Notes under the pieces: model-generated
Databases searched by the model: none
Told to the model about the DNA's origin: nothing
What the model saw: only the letters and a program-made list of their open reading frames with translations
Source: Neobacillus sp. PS2-9
Lineage (GTDB): Bacteria; Bacillota; Bacilli; Bacillales; Cytobacillaceae
NCBI RefSeq assembly: GCF_030915525.1
Contig: NZ_CP133269.1
Coordinates: 3,011,001-3,075,000 of the forward strand
DNA: 64,000 nt
Direction: 5' to 3'
In this document: positions 34,056 through 44,881 of the stretch, one piece after another
Position numbering within the stretch: the stretch's first letter is position 1
How the letters are laid out: every line of letters begins with the position of its first letter
Translations under genes and position numbers: made by a program

Positions 34056-36266
34056 TTATTTTAATCTTTGAATTTGTTTATTTACATCCGTAATGGCAAG
34101 TACGACTTCTTCAACACCTTTTGATTGCGTATCGATGCTGGAATTGAATTCTTCTGTTTGTTTTTGAACATTTCCTACCTCTAACGCAATTTCCTGGCCA
34201 TATCTCGCTTGCTCATTGGTTGCCATCATCATTTGTTGAACCATTTCTTTGATGCTGTTAATATTGCGAACGATTTCTGCCGCTGTCAATGCCTGTTCTT
34301 TCGTTGCATTGGTTACAGAGCCTGATTGATGTGTTACATTTTCTACAGCAGCAACAATAGCATGACTTCCTTTGGCTTGTTCAGCCGTCGCAATAGAAAT
34401 TTGTTGTACCTGTTCCTTCGTACTGGTAATTCCTTTTACAATTGCTTCAGCAGTGATCGATTGTTCTTTTGTAGATTGAGTCATTTCTTCAGCCTGGCTT
34501 GTTACGCTCTCCACCGCTTTGGTAATGAACTCACTATTTTTTGATTGTTCTTCCGTTGCTTTTGCAATTTGATTCATTTCAACCGTTACTTGAGAGATAC
34601 CCTCAGAAATCTTCTTAATCGCTTGGTTCGTTTTATCCGCCAATTGATTTCCTACTTTTACTTTTTGAGCACCATCTTTAATAGAAGATACTGCAACTGT
34701 CGTTTCATTCTGAATCCCCTTGATTAGAGATGCAATCTCTTTTGTTGCTTTTGCAGATCTTTCGGCAAGCTTACGAACCTCATCAGCAACAACTGCAAAT
34801 CCTTTTCCATGTTCACCTGCTCTTGCTGCTTCAATGGCTGCGTTAAGTGCTAGAAGATTTGTTTGGTCAGCGATATCATCAATTACTGCAATGATGCTGC
34901 CAATTTCCTCCGAGCTTTTTCCTAAGTTCTCCATTACTCTACTAGTCTGGTCTATTACCTTAGAAATCTCCTTCATCCCGTTCAATGTTTCATTTAATGA
35001 AATCGTTCCTTCATAAGCATCATCTTTAACTGCATTGCTTAGTTGGTTAACGGTCTGGGCACTTGCTGCAACCTGTTGAATGGAAACAACCATTTCTTCT
35101 ACTGTGTCTGATGTTTGTTTAGCCGTATCAGTTAGACTTACAGCATGTTCACTTACTCCTTTAATAGAGTGGCTCATTTCTTCAATCGAAACAGAAATTT
35201 GTTCCACATTTGCCCCAGCATTACCTACACTGATTGCCACTTGTTCAATGGAAGCCATCATCTCTTGGATTGCTGAAGAAGTTTCTTCCGCAGAGGATGC
35301 AAAATGGTCTGCACTTGCTGCAACTAAGTTAATGGAAGCACTCATTTGTTCAATAGCAGCAGAAATTTCATCTACCCCTGATGCCGTTATATTTGTGTTC
35401 CCTGCCACTTGCTGTATGGAAGCAACTAATTCACTTATGGCATCATTTGCTTTATTCATAGAAGCATCTAGTTGTTGCGCACTGAGGGCTGTTTTATCTA
35501 TCGAGTTTTTAATTTCTGTAGCAGAATTAGTGGTGATTTCTGCATTTTTCAATACTCTGCTTACTGTACGACGAATGAGTCCATTGATTAAAAATGCTAC
35601 CAAGATACTTAAAACCATTGCTAACACAGAAACACCTATAATCTGAATAAGTGAATTAGTTGAGCGTTGCTTTGCATCATCGATAATCTTATTGGTATTT
35701 GTTTGTGAACTTTTGGCCATTCTCTCAAGAGAACTGATGGTATTGTCCCCATTATGTTGTAAAACCCCTAATCTTGCATGGGTAGTGTAGTAATTCTCAC
35801 CTTCAGTCGCTTTAAAGATTGTTGGAATCGTATTTTCATAGGATCCGAAGTTAATATTAAACTGCTGTACTAATTTTTTATCCTTACTTGTATTCACTAC
35901 AAGTTTTTCCAAATCCTTTACATCACTTTTAACCTTTTTGATATCAGCATTTACTATATCTTCTATCTTAGCTTTTTCATCTGCACTTTTCTCATATGAA
36001 TATTTGGTTAAATTTAAGCGAATGTCTGTAATGCTGTCTTTAAGTTTTGAGATGATTTGAGCCTCTTTTAACTGAGTATTCCCTAAATAAGTTACGTCGT
36101 CACTTAACACATTTATTTTATAATAAGATACAATCGAAACTGACCCTAAGAATAATAAAAGAATAATAAAGCTGCCCCATAGTTTGACACCCATAGAAAC
36201 ATTATTTGCTAGCTTTAGATACTTGTAGGATTTACTTGAACCATTTTTCTGTATTTTTTTCAGCAT
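34056..36266 (-). CDS. Methyl-accepting chemotaxis protein
   Basis: Transmembrane chemoreceptor, 736 aa. TM1 about 31-50, an external four-helix-bundle type domain to about 205, TM2 about 206-230, then a long signalling coiled coil. The hairpin tip [20 protein letters not shown] and [20 protein letters not shown] is canonical. After TM2 I see no normal HAMP proline motif; the sequence goes into Ser/Gln/Ala heptads repeated many times ([15 protein letters not shown]). Closely related to the receptor at 39524-41683, so a duplication flanking cheA and cheW. Ligand unknown. AAAGGAGAGG ribosome binding site. Confidence 0.93.
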   Translation of the reverse strand: MLKKIQKNGSSKSYKYLKLANNVSMGVKLWGSFIILLLFLGSVSIVSYYKINVLSDDVTYLGNTQLKEAQIISKLKDSITDIRLNLTKYSYEKSADEKAKIEDIVNADIKKVKSDVKDLEKLVVNTSKDKKLVQQFNINFGSYENTIPTIFKATEGENYYTTHARLGVLQHNGDNTISSLERMAKSSQTNTNKIIDDAKQRSTNSLIQIIGVSVLAMVLSILVAFLINGLIRRTVSRVLKNAEITTNSATEIKNSIDKTALSAQQLDASMNKANDAISELVASIQQVAGNTNITASGVDEISAAIEQMSASINLVAASADHFASSAEETSSAIQEMMASIEQVAISVGNAGANVEQISVSIEEMSHSIKGVSEHAVSLTDTAKQTSDTVEEMVVSIQQVAASAQTVNQLSNAVKDDAYEGTISLNETLNGMKEISKVIDQTSRVMENLGKSSEEIGSIIAVIDDIADQTNLLALNAAIEAARAGEHGKGFAVVADEVRKLAERSAKATKEIASLIKGIQNETTVAVSSIKDGAQKVKVGNQLADKTNQAIKKISEGISQVTVEMNQIAKATEEQSKNSEFITKAVESVTSQAEEMTQSTKEQSITAEAIVKGITSTKEQVQQISIATAEQAKGSHAIVAAVENVTHQSGSVTNATKEQALTAAEIVRNINSIKEMVQQMMMATNEQARYGQEIALEVGNVQKQTEEFNSSIDTQSKGVEEVVLAITDVNKQIQRLK

Positions 36267-36280
36267 TGTATACCTCTCCT

Positions 36281-36793
36281 TTAGGCTTCTGCTCCTTCAT
36301 TGCTATTGATAAAGCTTTGGATCATATCTCTCAAATCATCAAGATTTGTTGTATTTTCCAATAGCTTTTCAATATCTAGAAGAATAACTATACGATTATC
36401 AAACCTTGAAATACCCAACAGATAAGAAACATTATTTGTTTCCAAAATATTGGTTTGCTCGACCGATTCTGCTGGAAGATCGAGCACATCAGTAGCCGCA
36501 TCTACTATAATTCCAATTTCTTTGTCGTACACTTTCACAATTATAATTCTTGTCACATCTGTTTGTTTCAGTGCTTCCCCTGTAAGTGCCGCGCGCATGT
36601 CAACAATAGGAATCACAACATCACGAATGGAAGCAACTCCTAATACATGTGATGCCCGATTTGGATAGGGAGTAATAGAAAGCGTCTGCATTCTATCAAT
36701 GGAGACAACTTGATTGATATGTACACCATATTCTTCCTGGCCTAATTTAAAAATAAGTACTTTAGCATCCTGAAACTTGACTTGATCTTTCAT
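36281..36793 (-). CDS. CheW-type coupling protein (second copy)
   Basis: 170-aa CheW-fold protein: [20 protein letters not shown] start, and [16 protein letters not shown] in place of the usual INLRGxVIPVxD. It is divergent from the neighbouring cheW and has a short C-terminal extension. No receiver domain, so it is not CheV. It lies 14 bases upstream of a receptor gene and may be dedicated to that receptor or to stress-type input (Aer/McpB-like sets). Confidence 0.9.
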   Translation of the reverse strand: MKDQVKFQDAKVLIFKLGQEEYGVHINQVVSIDRMQTLSITPYPNRASHVLGVASIRDVVIPIVDMRAALTGEALKQTDVTRIIIVKVYDKEIGIIVDAATDVLDLPAESVEQTNILETNNVSYLLGISRFDNRIVILLDIEKLLENTTNLDDLRDMIQSFINSNEGAEA

Positions 36794-36818
36794 ACGTTAT
36801 CCCCTCTTCTTGAATTAC

Positions 36819-37262
36819 TTAGTCCTCTACGTCCGATTCATTTGCCTCAGTTTTTATTATTTCTTTTAAATTTACGAGGATAATTAATTGCCCTTCGTAT
36901 TTTGCAATTCCTTCAAAATGGTCTGTATTAAAACCGCTGGATGCTGCAGCTTCTATTGCATCTGAAGGAATATTAATTACATTACTGGTTTTATCTACAA
37001 TGAAACCTAATTCAATCTCTTCAAATTTCACAATAATAACTCGCGTGCTTTCAGAGTATTCCACTTGTCCTAGGTTTAACTTACTTTGGAGATCAATCAG
37101 GGGGATTATATTTCCCCTGAGGTTAATGACGCCCTTTACATAAGACGGGACATTGGGAACTCTTGTAATCGGAGACAACCGTTCAATGGATTGAACATAA
37201 TCAATGTTCAATCCATACTCTTCATCTCGTAATGAAAAAGCGATTACTTTGATATTCTCCAT
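36819..37262 (-). CDS. cheW: Chemotaxis coupling protein CheW
   Basis: Links receptors to CheA. 147 aa with the canonical motif VKGVINLRGNIIPLIDL. Directly follows cheA (21-base gap). Confidence 0.95.
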   Translation of the reverse strand: MENIKVIAFSLRDEEYGLNIDYVQSIERLSPITRVPNVPSYVKGVINLRGNIIPLIDLQSKLNLGQVEYSESTRVIIVKFEEIELGFIVDKTSNVINIPSDAIEAAASSGFNTDHFEGIAKYEGQLIILVNLKEIIKTEANESDVED

Positions 37263-37283
37263 AACTTTGGTTCACCCTTTCTA

Positions 37284-39287
37284 TTAAAAAAACTGATTCG
37301 AGTCAATGATTAGTGCTACTTGGCCATTTCCAAGGATTGTCGCACCAGATATAACAGGGAGGTTTGTTAAATATCCACCTAATGACTTTAAGACAATTTC
37401 TTGTTGCCCAACCACTGAATCAATAACGATTCCTCTGCTTTGGTTACCCTTTCGAACAATTACAATAAATTGTTGCTGCTTATCAACCGATGCATTGGTT
37501 GGTGGAACTTGCAGGACTTCATTTAAGAATACTAATGGAACAACCTGTCCTCTAAATTGGATTACTTTTTGACCTTGAAGAGTAGTAACTTGATTCTCAT
37601 CAGCTGTTGTGATTTCCACAATTGAGTTAAACGGAATAGCAAATGTCTCTTCTTCCACCTTCACTAACATCGCGTAAATGATTGATAAAGTCAGAGGTAA
37701 TTGGATATGAAAAACAGAGCCATTACCAGGGGTAGAATCAATCGTAATTAAACCACCTAATGATTCAATTTTCGTTTTTACTACATCAAGACCTACACCA
37801 CGGCCAGAAATGTCTGAAATCTTATCAGCTGTACTAAAACCTGACGAGAATAGTAATGAATAAACCTGTTGATCTGTCAGAGTTTTAGCTTCCGCCTCTG
37901 AAACTACTGCGCGTTCAATTGCTTTGTTTAATACCTTTTCACGATTGATACCTTTTCCATCATCAGAAACTTCAATAAATACGTGATTTCCACTTTGATA
38001 TGCTTTTAATGAAATGGTTCCTTCTTCGACTTTGTTAGTTGCAGCTCTCTCTTCTGCTGTCTCAAGTCCATGGTCTAAGGCATTCCTTAGTAAATGTACC
38101 AATGGATCGCCTATTTCATCAATCACCGTTCTATCTAATTCTGTTTCTGAACCTTCAATAACTAATTGAACTTTTTTATTCAATTCTTTGGCAAGGTCTC
38201 GGATCATCCTAGGGAAACGATTAAATACTTGCTCAACCTGGACCATTCGCATATTCAATATGAGTCCTTGTAAATCGGTTGAAATTCGCGTCATGTGTTC
38301 AACCGTTTCAGTCAATTCAGAAAGCTGAGATTTCCGTGCAATCTGATCCAGTCTTCCTCGATCAATAATTAATTCACTGAATAAATTCATCAGCTGGTCT
38401 AGTTTATCTATATCTACACGAATGGATTTGGAGCGTTGTTTTTTCTTAGCCACATTCGAATCTTCTTTATTTTGCTGACGGTTCACTGACTCAACCTTTT
38501 CCGATTCTACTGTTGCAGATGAGTTTGCCATTTCTGGATTTTCTATTCCGGTTCTCTCGTCCACAATGACTTCTCTAACCTCTGAAACATTGATTAATGC
38601 GGCATGTATTTCCTGAGAGCTGCGCTCTGACAACATTAAAAGGGTAAAAGAATCTTCAAATTTCTCTTCCTCAATTTGTTCTACAGTTGGGATGGTTTGA
38701 ATTAACTCCCCTAATTCTTCAGCAGCCTGAAAAACTAAATAAGCTCTAATTGATTTCATTACACAGTTAGTATCAAGTGATACTTTAATCTGATATATAT
38801 TCATTCCAGATTTCGTAGCTTCACTTATGACTGTTGCTTGAAACTCATCCAGTACAAATTCTGCAGTGGCGGCTACCTCACGTGAAGCACTGACAAGTTC
38901 TGTGTGATTTGGATTTTGGATTTTTTTTAATTGAGTCACAACTTCTGTGACGTTTTCTTTTCCATCTCCACCCGACTCAATACTGTCAACCATTCTTTCT
39001 ATTAAATCTACACATTTAAAAATAACGTCCATTATTTCTGAAGTAATCGTTAATTTAGAATTACGAAGAAGATCCAGGACATTTTCCATTTCGTGCGTTA
39101 ATGAGGCAAGGTCATCAAAACCCATTGAGCCAGCCATCCCTTTAAGTGTGTGGGCAGAACGAAATATTTCGTTTACAATAGCTGTATTCGTTGAATCTGA
39201 TTCAAGCTTTAAAAGTTCGTCATTAATTGACTGTAAATGTTCTTTTGATTCTTCGATAAACATCTCTAAATAATTATTTAAATCCAT
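37284..39287 (-). CDS. cheA: Chemotaxis histidine kinase CheA
   Basis: 667 aa with all five domains in order: HPt with phospho-histidine H46 in SAHTLKGMAGSMG; P2 CheY/CheB-binding domain (about 165-250); dimerisation (about 290-350, RVDIDKLDQLMNLFSELIID); ATPase with N box HLLRNALDHGLE, DDGKGI and SGRGVGLDVV; and the C-terminal CheW-like domain. First gene of cheA-cheW-cheW-mcp. Confidence 0.97.
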   Translation of the reverse strand: MDLNNYLEMFIEESKEHLQSINDELLKLESDSTNTAIVNEIFRSAHTLKGMAGSMGFDDLASLTHEMENVLDLLRNSKLTITSEIMDVIFKCVDLIERMVDSIESGGDGKENVTEVVTQLKKIQNPNHTELVSASREVAATAEFVLDEFQATVISEATKSGMNIYQIKVSLDTNCVMKSIRAYLVFQAAEELGELIQTIPTVEQIEEEKFEDSFTLLMLSERSSQEIHAALINVSEVREVIVDERTGIENPEMANSSATVESEKVESVNRQQNKEDSNVAKKKQRSKSIRVDIDKLDQLMNLFSELIIDRGRLDQIARKSQLSELTETVEHMTRISTDLQGLILNMRMVQVEQVFNRFPRMIRDLAKELNKKVQLVIEGSETELDRTVIDEIGDPLVHLLRNALDHGLETAEERAATNKVEEGTISLKAYQSGNHVFIEVSDDGKGINREKVLNKAIERAVVSEAEAKTLTDQQVYSLLFSSGFSTADKISDISGRGVGLDVVKTKIESLGGLITIDSTPGNGSVFHIQLPLTLSIIYAMLVKVEEETFAIPFNSIVEITTADENQVTTLQGQKVIQFRGQVVPLVFLNEVLQVPPTNASVDKQQQFIVIVRKGNQSRGIVIDSVVGQQEIVLKSLGGYLTNLPVISGATILGNGQVALIIDSNQFF

Positions 39288-39382
39288 TTCAACTTCCCCT
39301 CGCTAAGTAGCATACAAAAGTAGTTCTAGAGATACATTAATAACCCAAAAAAATACAGATATATACCTCATATTAGCATATA

Positions 39383-39430
39383 TTTTGATAAATATAACCA
39401 AATTTTTTGATAGTTTTTTAGTTTTTGATA
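39383..39430 (-). promoter_or_regulatory. Cluster of three TTTTGATA motifs upstream of cheA
   Basis: Three copies of TTTTGATA (plus strand 39383, 39405, 39423; 22 and 18 bases apart) lie in the cheA promoter region. One pair is matched almost base for base upstream of the receptor gene at 41683 (41750, 41771). Read as a promoter on the minus strand, AAAA, 15 bases, GGTTATAT gives a poor sigma-D match. Either a regulator site or part of the promoter. Confidence 0.5.
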
Positions 39431-39485
39431 GCAAAATCATAAATATATTTAATCACATTCATCAAAATACTAAAGTATGAATAAA

Positions 39486-39512
39486 ACGCCTCCGCAAATA
39501 TCGCGAAAGCGC
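39486..39512 (-). terminator. Terminator after the second receptor gene
   Basis: Imperfect stem GCGCTTTCGC / GCGGAGGCGT followed by TTTTATT on the minus strand, 12 bases past the stop at 39524; its sequence is similar to the terminator at 34013-34042, as expected for duplicated receptor genes. Confidence 0.65.
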
Positions 39513-39523
39513 CCCTTGATTAT

Positions 39524-41683
39524 TTATTTTAGTTTCTTAATCTGTGAGTTTACATCTGTAATTGCTAGTACTACCTCATCGACTTCTTTTGTTTGCGTTT
39601 CGATGCTTGAATTCAACTCTTCGGTTTGTTTTTGAACATTTGCTACCTCTAATGCAATCTCCTGTCCATATCTTGCTTGGTCATTTGTTGCAATTAGCAT
39701 TTGTTGAACCATATCTTTAATACTGTTAATATTTCGTACAATTTCTTCAGCAGTTAATGCTTGTTCTTTTGTTGCACTTGTCACTGAACTAGATTGGTTA
39801 GTCACATTTTCAATGGCTGTTACGATTGCATGGCTTCCTTTTGCTTGTTCAGCTGTTGCAATTGAAATTTGTTGGATTTGTTCTTTTGTATCGACAATCC
39901 CTTTAACAATTGCTTCAGAAGTAACCGTTTGTTCTTGTGCTGATTGAGTCATTTGAACAGCCTGAGTCGTAACACTTTCTACCGCTTTAGTAATAAATTC
40001 ACTATTCTTCGTTTGTTCTTCCGTCGCTTTAGCGATTTGATTCATTTCATCTGTTACTTGCGCAATACCTTCTGCTATTTTCTTAATTGCCTGATTAGTT
40101 TGTTCAGCTAGGTCATTTCCTACTTTTACCTTATCAGCGCCCTCTTTAATAGAGGCTACAGCTACAGTCGTTTCATTTTGAATGCCTTTTACTAGGCTTG
40201 CAATTTCTTTTGTTGCTTTTGCCGATCTCTCTGCAAGCTTACGTACTTCATCGGCTACTACCGCAAATCCCTTACCATGTTCACCCGCACGCGCTGCTTC
40301 AATTGCTGCATTAAGTGCTAATAAATTTGTTTGATCAGCAATATCATCAATTACAGCAACGATACTTCCAATCTCCTCCGAACTTTTACCTAAGTTCTCC
40401 ATTACATCACTAGCTTGTTCAATCACATAAGAAATCTCTTTCATTCCATTTAGGGTTTCATTTAAAGAGATTGTTCCTTTATATGCGTCATCTTTTACTT
40501 CTTTACTTAGCTGGTTAACTGTTTGTGCACTTGCAGCCACCTGCTTAATGGAAACAACCATTTCCTCAACGGTTTCAGAAGTTTTTTCAGCAGTATCGGT
40601 TAAACTAACTGCATATTCACTGACTCCTTTAATTGATTCACTCATTCCCTCAATCGCTTCTGAGAATTTTTCTACACTTTCATTCACATTACTTGTACTT
40701 GCAGCAACCTGTTCAATAGAAGCCATCATTTCCTGGATAGCAGAAGAAGTCTCCTCAGCTGAAGATGACAAATAATCAGCACTTCCTTTAACTAAATTAA
40801 TGGAGGCGCTCATTTGCTCAACAGCAGCAGAAATTTCATCGACACCCGAGGCAGTTACATTGGTATTACCAGCCACTTGTTGAATAGAAGCTACCAGTTC
40901 CCCTACTGAATCGTTCGCTTTATTCATAGATTCTTCTAACTCTTGTGCACTTGTTGCTGTCTTATCGATTGATTTTTTTATTTCGTCAGCAGAATTCGTG
41001 GTAATCTCTGCATTTTTAACCACTCCAGACACCGACCGTCTAATGAGGTTATTAATAAGAAATGCAACCAATATACTAAAGAACATAGCAATAATCGAAA
41101 CCACAATGATTTGAATAATAGCATTTGATGAATCCTTATCTGCCTTTTCAATGATTCCATCATTTGTCTTTTTGACACTCTTTGACAAATGATCAAGGGA
41201 AACCATTGTTTTACCGCCAAGAGCTGATAATAGTCCCATCTTCCCGTGTACTTCTTCATAATTATTACTCTTTGATTTTTCAAAAAAGTCAGGAGTATAG
41301 GCTACATATTTTTCAAAATCTTTACTAAACTCATCTAAAAACTTTTTGTTTTCTGATGTAGTTTCTAGTTTTTGTAACTCTTTAATATTTTTTCTTACTT
41401 TTGTTGCTTCTACTTTAATATAATTTTCAAGGTTAGCTTTGGTTGAAGCATCTTGTTCATAGGCATGCTGAGAGGCATACATTCTAATACTTGTTACTTC
41501 TTCTTTTAAATTTCCGATGATTTCTAGAACTGGTACTTGGGTACTGCCCAATTCACCGACATGATCACTTAATGTATTAATCTTATTATATGAAGCGATA
41601 GAAATAGATCCCAAAAATAACAGTACAATAATAAAACTGCCCCAGAGCTTAACACCCATTGATAAATTTCTTATTTTCTCCAA
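39524..41683 (-). CDS. Methyl-accepting chemotaxis protein (paralogue)
   Basis: 719 aa, same layout as the receptor at 34056-36266: starts [20 protein letters not shown] with TM1 at about 10-33, external helical domain, TM2 about 190-213, no obvious HAMP, repetitive coiled coil, and the same signalling tip. The cytoplasmic halves are nearly identical between the two while the external domains differ, so they probably sense different ligands. Transcribed alone from its own promoter. Confidence 0.93.
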   Translation of the reverse strand: MEKIRNLSMGVKLWGSFIIVLLFLGSISIASYNKINTLSDHVGELGSTQVPVLEIIGNLKEEVTSIRMYASQHAYEQDASTKANLENYIKVEATKVRKNIKELQKLETTSENKKFLDEFSKDFEKYVAYTPDFFEKSKSNNYEEVHGKMGLLSALGGKTMVSLDHLSKSVKKTNDGIIEKADKDSSNAIIQIIVVSIIAMFFSILVAFLINNLIRRSVSGVVKNAEITTNSADEIKKSIDKTATSAQELEESMNKANDSVGELVASIQQVAGNTNVTASGVDEISAAVEQMSASINLVKGSADYLSSSAEETSSAIQEMMASIEQVAASTSNVNESVEKFSEAIEGMSESIKGVSEYAVSLTDTAEKTSETVEEMVVSIKQVAASAQTVNQLSKEVKDDAYKGTISLNETLNGMKEISYVIEQASDVMENLGKSSEEIGSIVAVIDDIADQTNLLALNAAIEAARAGEHGKGFAVVADEVRKLAERSAKATKEIASLVKGIQNETTVAVASIKEGADKVKVGNDLAEQTNQAIKKIAEGIAQVTDEMNQIAKATEEQTKNSEFITKAVESVTTQAVQMTQSAQEQTVTSEAIVKGIVDTKEQIQQISIATAEQAKGSHAIVTAIENVTNQSSSVTSATKEQALTAEEIVRNINSIKDMVQQMLIATNDQARYGQEIALEVANVQKQTEELNSSIETQTKEVDEVVLAITDVNSQIKKLK

Positions 41684-41749
41684 CTTTACTTACATCTCCT
41701 TTACGCGCAACTACTACATTAAAGAATATATACTACATAGTAGTATATA

Positions 41750-41778
41750 TTTTGATTCGAAATCGAAATTTTTTGATA
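41750..41778 (-). promoter_or_regulatory. TTTTGAT(A/T) motif pair upstream of the second receptor gene
   Basis: TTTTGATT at 41750 and TTTTGATA at 41771, 21 bases apart, with the flanking bases conserved with the cheA upstream region. The minus strand continues with an inverted repeat ATATACTAC-TA-TGTAGTATAT type palindrome (41725-41750 region), a possible operator. Confidence 0.45.
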
Positions 41779-41802
41779 GTTTTCTATATAGGTATTTTTA
41801 TT

Positions 41803-41857
41803 AAAAAAGCGAGAGTGCTAGGAACCATGTAAGGTTCTAATAACATCTCGCTTTTTT
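41803..41857 (-). terminator. Terminator after yvyF
   Basis: Outer stem AAAAAAGCGAGA / TCTCGCTTTTTT with inner pairing GGAACC/GGTTCC type, just past the stop at 41862. Ends the fliK-to-yvyF operon. Confidence 0.85.
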
Positions 41858-41861
41858 TAGC

Positions 41862-42272
41862 TTATAAGTATCTTGTTATGTAGCCGCCTGCCTTGTCATC
41901 TCGTTCTGGGCTGCGATCTACTTCTTGTTGACTGTTAGGATCTAACTGTTTAATCTGTGTCGTACAGCTCTTGCATACCCTGCCCACCCGAATCATATTC
42001 CCACAAGTTTCGCAAGGGTAGGTTAAGTTAGGAAAACTTCCCATTAGAATTCGACCCGTTAATATATATTCCCGAATTTGAGCTACGGAGACTTTGGTTT
42101 CTTCACTCACTTCTTGAATGGTACTTCCCGGATATTCACGGAGATAGGCCGCTGTTTTCAAAAAATCCTCTTCCGCTTTTTGGTGACATTCATCGCATAT
42201 ATTTCTAATGCGAAGATAAAGTTTCCTGCATTTTGGACAATTCCCAAGCTGTGGCGTGGCCAAGAGCCCCAC
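41862..42272 (-). CDS. YvyF-type flagellar operon protein with zinc ribbons
   Basis: 136 aa with two CxxC pairs near the N-terminus (CPKC ... CDEC) and two more near the C-terminus (CETC ... CKSC), and a MerR/HTH-like middle (PGSTIQEVSEETKVSVAQIREY). This matches the YvyF (TIGR03826) family encoded before flgM in B. subtilis; it may regulate flagellar transcription or translation. Here it follows cheY. Confidence 0.88.
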   Translation of the reverse strand: MGLLATPQLGNCPKCRKLYLRIRNICDECHQKAEEDFLKTAAYLREYPGSTIQEVSEETKVSVAQIREYILTGRILMGSFPNLTYPCETCGNMIRVGRVCKSCTTQIKQLDPNSQQEVDRSPERDDKAGGYITRYL

Positions 42273-42328
42273 TCCCTTTTAACAAATTGAAATTAATAGT
42301 TACTAACCATGCTGTGCATAGTAAATGA

Positions 42329-42691
42329 TTAGCTGCCTAAAACTTTTTTAATTGATTCCATTACTCTGTCAGGTTGGAAAGGTTTCACTACAAAATCTTT
42401 TGCCCCAGCTTGAATAGCTTCTAATACCATTGGCTGCTGCCCCATTGCTGAGCACATAATGATTTTAGCTTGCGGGTGTAAAGCTCTGATTTCCTTAACA
42501 GCACTAATTCCATCTTTTTCTGGCATTGTAATATCCATTGTCACAATATCAGGATTAAGTTCACGGTATTTATCTACGGCGTCAGCTCCATTTACTGCTT
42601 CACCAACAACCTCAAGCCCATTCTTAGTCAATATATCTTTTAACATCATACGCATAAATGCTGCATCATCAACGATTAATACCCTAGCCAT
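42329..42691 (-). CDS. cheY: Chemotaxis response regulator CheY
   Basis: 120-aa single receiver domain; phospho-acceptor D53 in VTMDITMPEKDG, acidic pocket DD at 8-9, Ser in MCSAMGQQ and Lys in VVKPFQ. In Bacillus CheY-P binds FliM and promotes counter-clockwise rotation (smooth swimming). Lies 30 bases after fliY, which dephosphorylates it. Confidence 0.96.
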   Translation of the reverse strand: MARVLIVDDAAFMRMMLKDILTKNGLEVVGEAVNGADAVDKYRELNPDIVTMDITMPEKDGISAVKEIRALHPQAKIIMCSAMGQQPMVLEAIQAGAKDFVVKPFQPDRVMESIKKVLGS

Positions 42692-42721
42692 AGTTTTCTC
42701 CTCCTACATTCTTTGTTGATA

Positions 42722-43846
42722 TTAATTGGTCATATTAGTAATACGGTCAATTTGGCTGATAATATCTGTAATTCGCACTCCAAAGCTTTCTTCTATTACG
42801 ACCACTTCACCCTTGGCAATCAACTTATGATTTGCAAGAATATCCACAGGTTCTCCTGCCAATTTATCTAATTGAATAACAGCGCCAGGACCCAACTCCA
42901 AAATTTTGCGGATTTGCATTTTTGTACGCCCTAACTCAACTGTTATTTCAAGTGGAATATCAAATAACATATCAATATTTCCAGGATGAGCATCACTAGA
43001 TCTAGTTTCGGTAAAGGTACTGTACTCAACTTTTTGAACATTCGCATTGAATGAGGTTTGCTGAGTACTGTTTTGTGAAACAACCTGTTCTTGATAATGT
43101 GCAGAAGGAACTTCTTGCATCGAAACCGGTTGACTAGGTGCTGGAGTTGCTACTTTCTCAATCTTCACACTTGGTTCCGCAGGCTTACTTGGTGACATAA
43201 TTTTTTGGATCATATCCTTTCCAAAGGACAAAGGAATAAATTGAATCATATTGGAATCAATTAAACTTCCAACCTTCAAGCGGAAAGATATTTCTAAAAT
43301 TATATCATCTTCAAGATCTTCTAATTTTTTAGGTGGAAATCCAAGTACATCAATTATTGGTGGCGAGATATCCACCTTCTGGCTAAATATGGTGGACATT
43401 GATGTAGCAGCAGAACCCATCATTTGGTTCATCGCTTCCTGAACGGCACTTAGATGAAGTTCAGATAGTTCAGGTTCAAGGGAAGTGCCATCACCACCCA
43501 TCATCAAATTGGCTATAATCTTAGCATCGTTCTCTTTGATCATTAACAAATTTTTACCACGGATGCCCTCTGTATAATCCACATGTACTGCTACATGCTT
43601 TTCTCTTATTAACTCTTCCATTTTCTCCTGCTCAATCACAGCCAGTGTAGGTGTGGTAATTTCTACCCGTTGGTTCAGCAGTGAAGATAACGCGGTAGTA
43701 GAGCTCCCTAGTGCAATGTTTCCAATCTCTCCTAAAGCGTCCTGCTCCAAGGAACTCAAAAAATCATCTATAGACAAGCTAGGTGTCTCGTTCATTTGAT
43801 TAAACAGTGCGTTGATCTCTTCTTGAGATAATAACCCCTCGTTCAT
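42722..43846 (-). CDS. fliY: Flagellar switch protein and CheY-P phosphatase FliY
   Basis: C-ring protein that replaces FliN in Bacillus and also dephosphorylates CheY-P. From ATG 43846 (MNEGLLSQEEINALF, the CheY-P binding peptide) it is 374 aa (B. subtilis 378 aa). Two CheC-type active-site helices (ALGEIGNIALGSSTTAL; AVQEAMNQMMGSAATSM), a Pro/Gln-rich linker, and a C-terminal FliN/SpoA domain. I prefer this start over in-frame ATGs inside fliM. Confidence 0.94.
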   Translation of the reverse strand: MNEGLLSQEEINALFNQMNETPSLSIDDFLSSLEQDALGEIGNIALGSSTTALSSLLNQRVEITTPTLAVIEQEKMEELIREKHVAVHVDYTEGIRGKNLLMIKENDAKIIANLMMGGDGTSLEPELSELHLSAVQEAMNQMMGSAATSMSTIFSQKVDISPPIIDVLGFPPKKLEDLEDDIILEISFRLKVGSLIDSNMIQFIPLSFGKDMIQKIMSPSKPAEPSVKIEKVATPAPSQPVSMQEVPSAHYQEQVVSQNSTQQTSFNANVQKVEYSTFTETRSSDAHPGNIDMLFDIPLEITVELGRTKMQIRKILELGPGAVIQLDKLAGEPVDILANHKLIAKGEVVVIEESFGVRITDIISQIDRITNMTN

Positions 43847-43847
43847 T

Positions 43848-44822
43848 TTATATGTCATCTCCTTCAGAGTCGATTGTTTCTTCGATTTGGACAGCATAAC
43901 GTCCTTTTTGAAGACCCGGATTGCCTATAAATCTAGTCACTTGATCCACCTTGACTTGAATTTTTCCAGTTTCAATACCAATCACATCTCCAACCTGCAG
44001 GTTGTAGAGTTCGGATATCGGTAATGTAGCCCTTCCTAGCTCTGCAATAACGGGTACACCTACTGTGTCCAGGTTTTGCTTAATTTTATCCTGCTGAGGT
44101 ACACTTGTTTTCGACATCGTAGAAAGCCATTGATGTGTTGATAATTTTGGCAAAACAGGTTCCACAATTAGATGTGGTATACATAAAGTCATTCTTCCTG
44201 TTATTTCTCCAATAGTGGTGTGGAGAGCTATAACAATTACTGTATCATTTGGAGAAGAAATTTGGATAAATTGCGGATTTGATTCAATCGCTTCCGATCT
44301 TACTTTCATATTTTCAATATTTTTCCACGCATTTTGATATATGTCTGATGCTCTTGAAAATATTTTTTGTAAAAGTACAGTTTCTATCTCAGTTAATGAC
44401 CCGTTACGTGATGATGAATCCCCTTGTCCTCCCAGCAATCGTTCTAAAATTGCGTAGGCTACCATAGGATTCATTTCCATTACCATTTTTCCATCCATCG
44501 GTTGAACTTCAAATACGTTCAAAATTGTACGCGAGGGGATAGACGCGATATATTCTTGGTAGTTTACTTGGTCTACCAGATCTATTTGAATTTGAACGTA
44601 GGTTCTAAGTTGGGCTGAAAGATAAGAAGTTAGCAATCTAGTAAAATTCTCATGAATTCTCGTAATACTTCTCAGCTGTTCCTTGGAATAACGCATGGCA
44701 CGTTTGAAGTCATATAGTTTTACTTTTTCATCTTTAACCGTTACATCGGACGCTTGTATTTCACCATTATTTAAGGCGGATAACAGGGCATCGATCTCTT
44801 GTTGTGATAATACATCTGCCAA
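43848..44822 (-). CDS. fliM: Flagellar motor switch protein FliM
   Basis: C-ring subunit that binds CheY-P. 324 aa: N-terminal CheY-P peptide LSQQEIDALLSAL, middle CheC-like domain, C-terminal SpoA domain (VGDVIGIETGKIQVKVDQ). In B. subtilis flbD and fliL stand between flgE and fliM; here only 59 bases separate flgE and fliM, so both are absent from this place. Confidence 0.96.
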   Translation of the reverse strand: MADVLSQQEIDALLSALNNGEIQASDVTVKDEKVKLYDFKRAMRYSKEQLRSITRIHENFTRLLTSYLSAQLRTYVQIQIDLVDQVNYQEYIASIPSRTILNVFEVQPMDGKMVMEMNPMVAYAILERLLGGQGDSSSRNGSLTEIETVLLQKIFSRASDIYQNAWKNIENMKVRSEAIESNPQFIQISSPNDTVIVIALHTTIGEITGRMTLCIPHLIVEPVLPKLSTHQWLSTMSKTSVPQQDKIKQNLDTVGVPVIAELGRATLPISELYNLQVGDVIGIETGKIQVKVDQVTRFIGNPGLQKGRYAVQIEETIDSEGDDI

Positions 44823-44881
44823 AGGGCATCCCCCTAACTCTTCCCTGAGTTATTCAATCATTTTAGTCTATTAGTACTCTA

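Noticed and set aside
35080..35646. 188-aa plus-strand frame antisense to the first receptor gene
   Set aside because: Long only because the repetitive Ser/Ala/Glu coiled-coil coding sequence has few stops in the antisense frame; a matching shadow appears in the paralogue.
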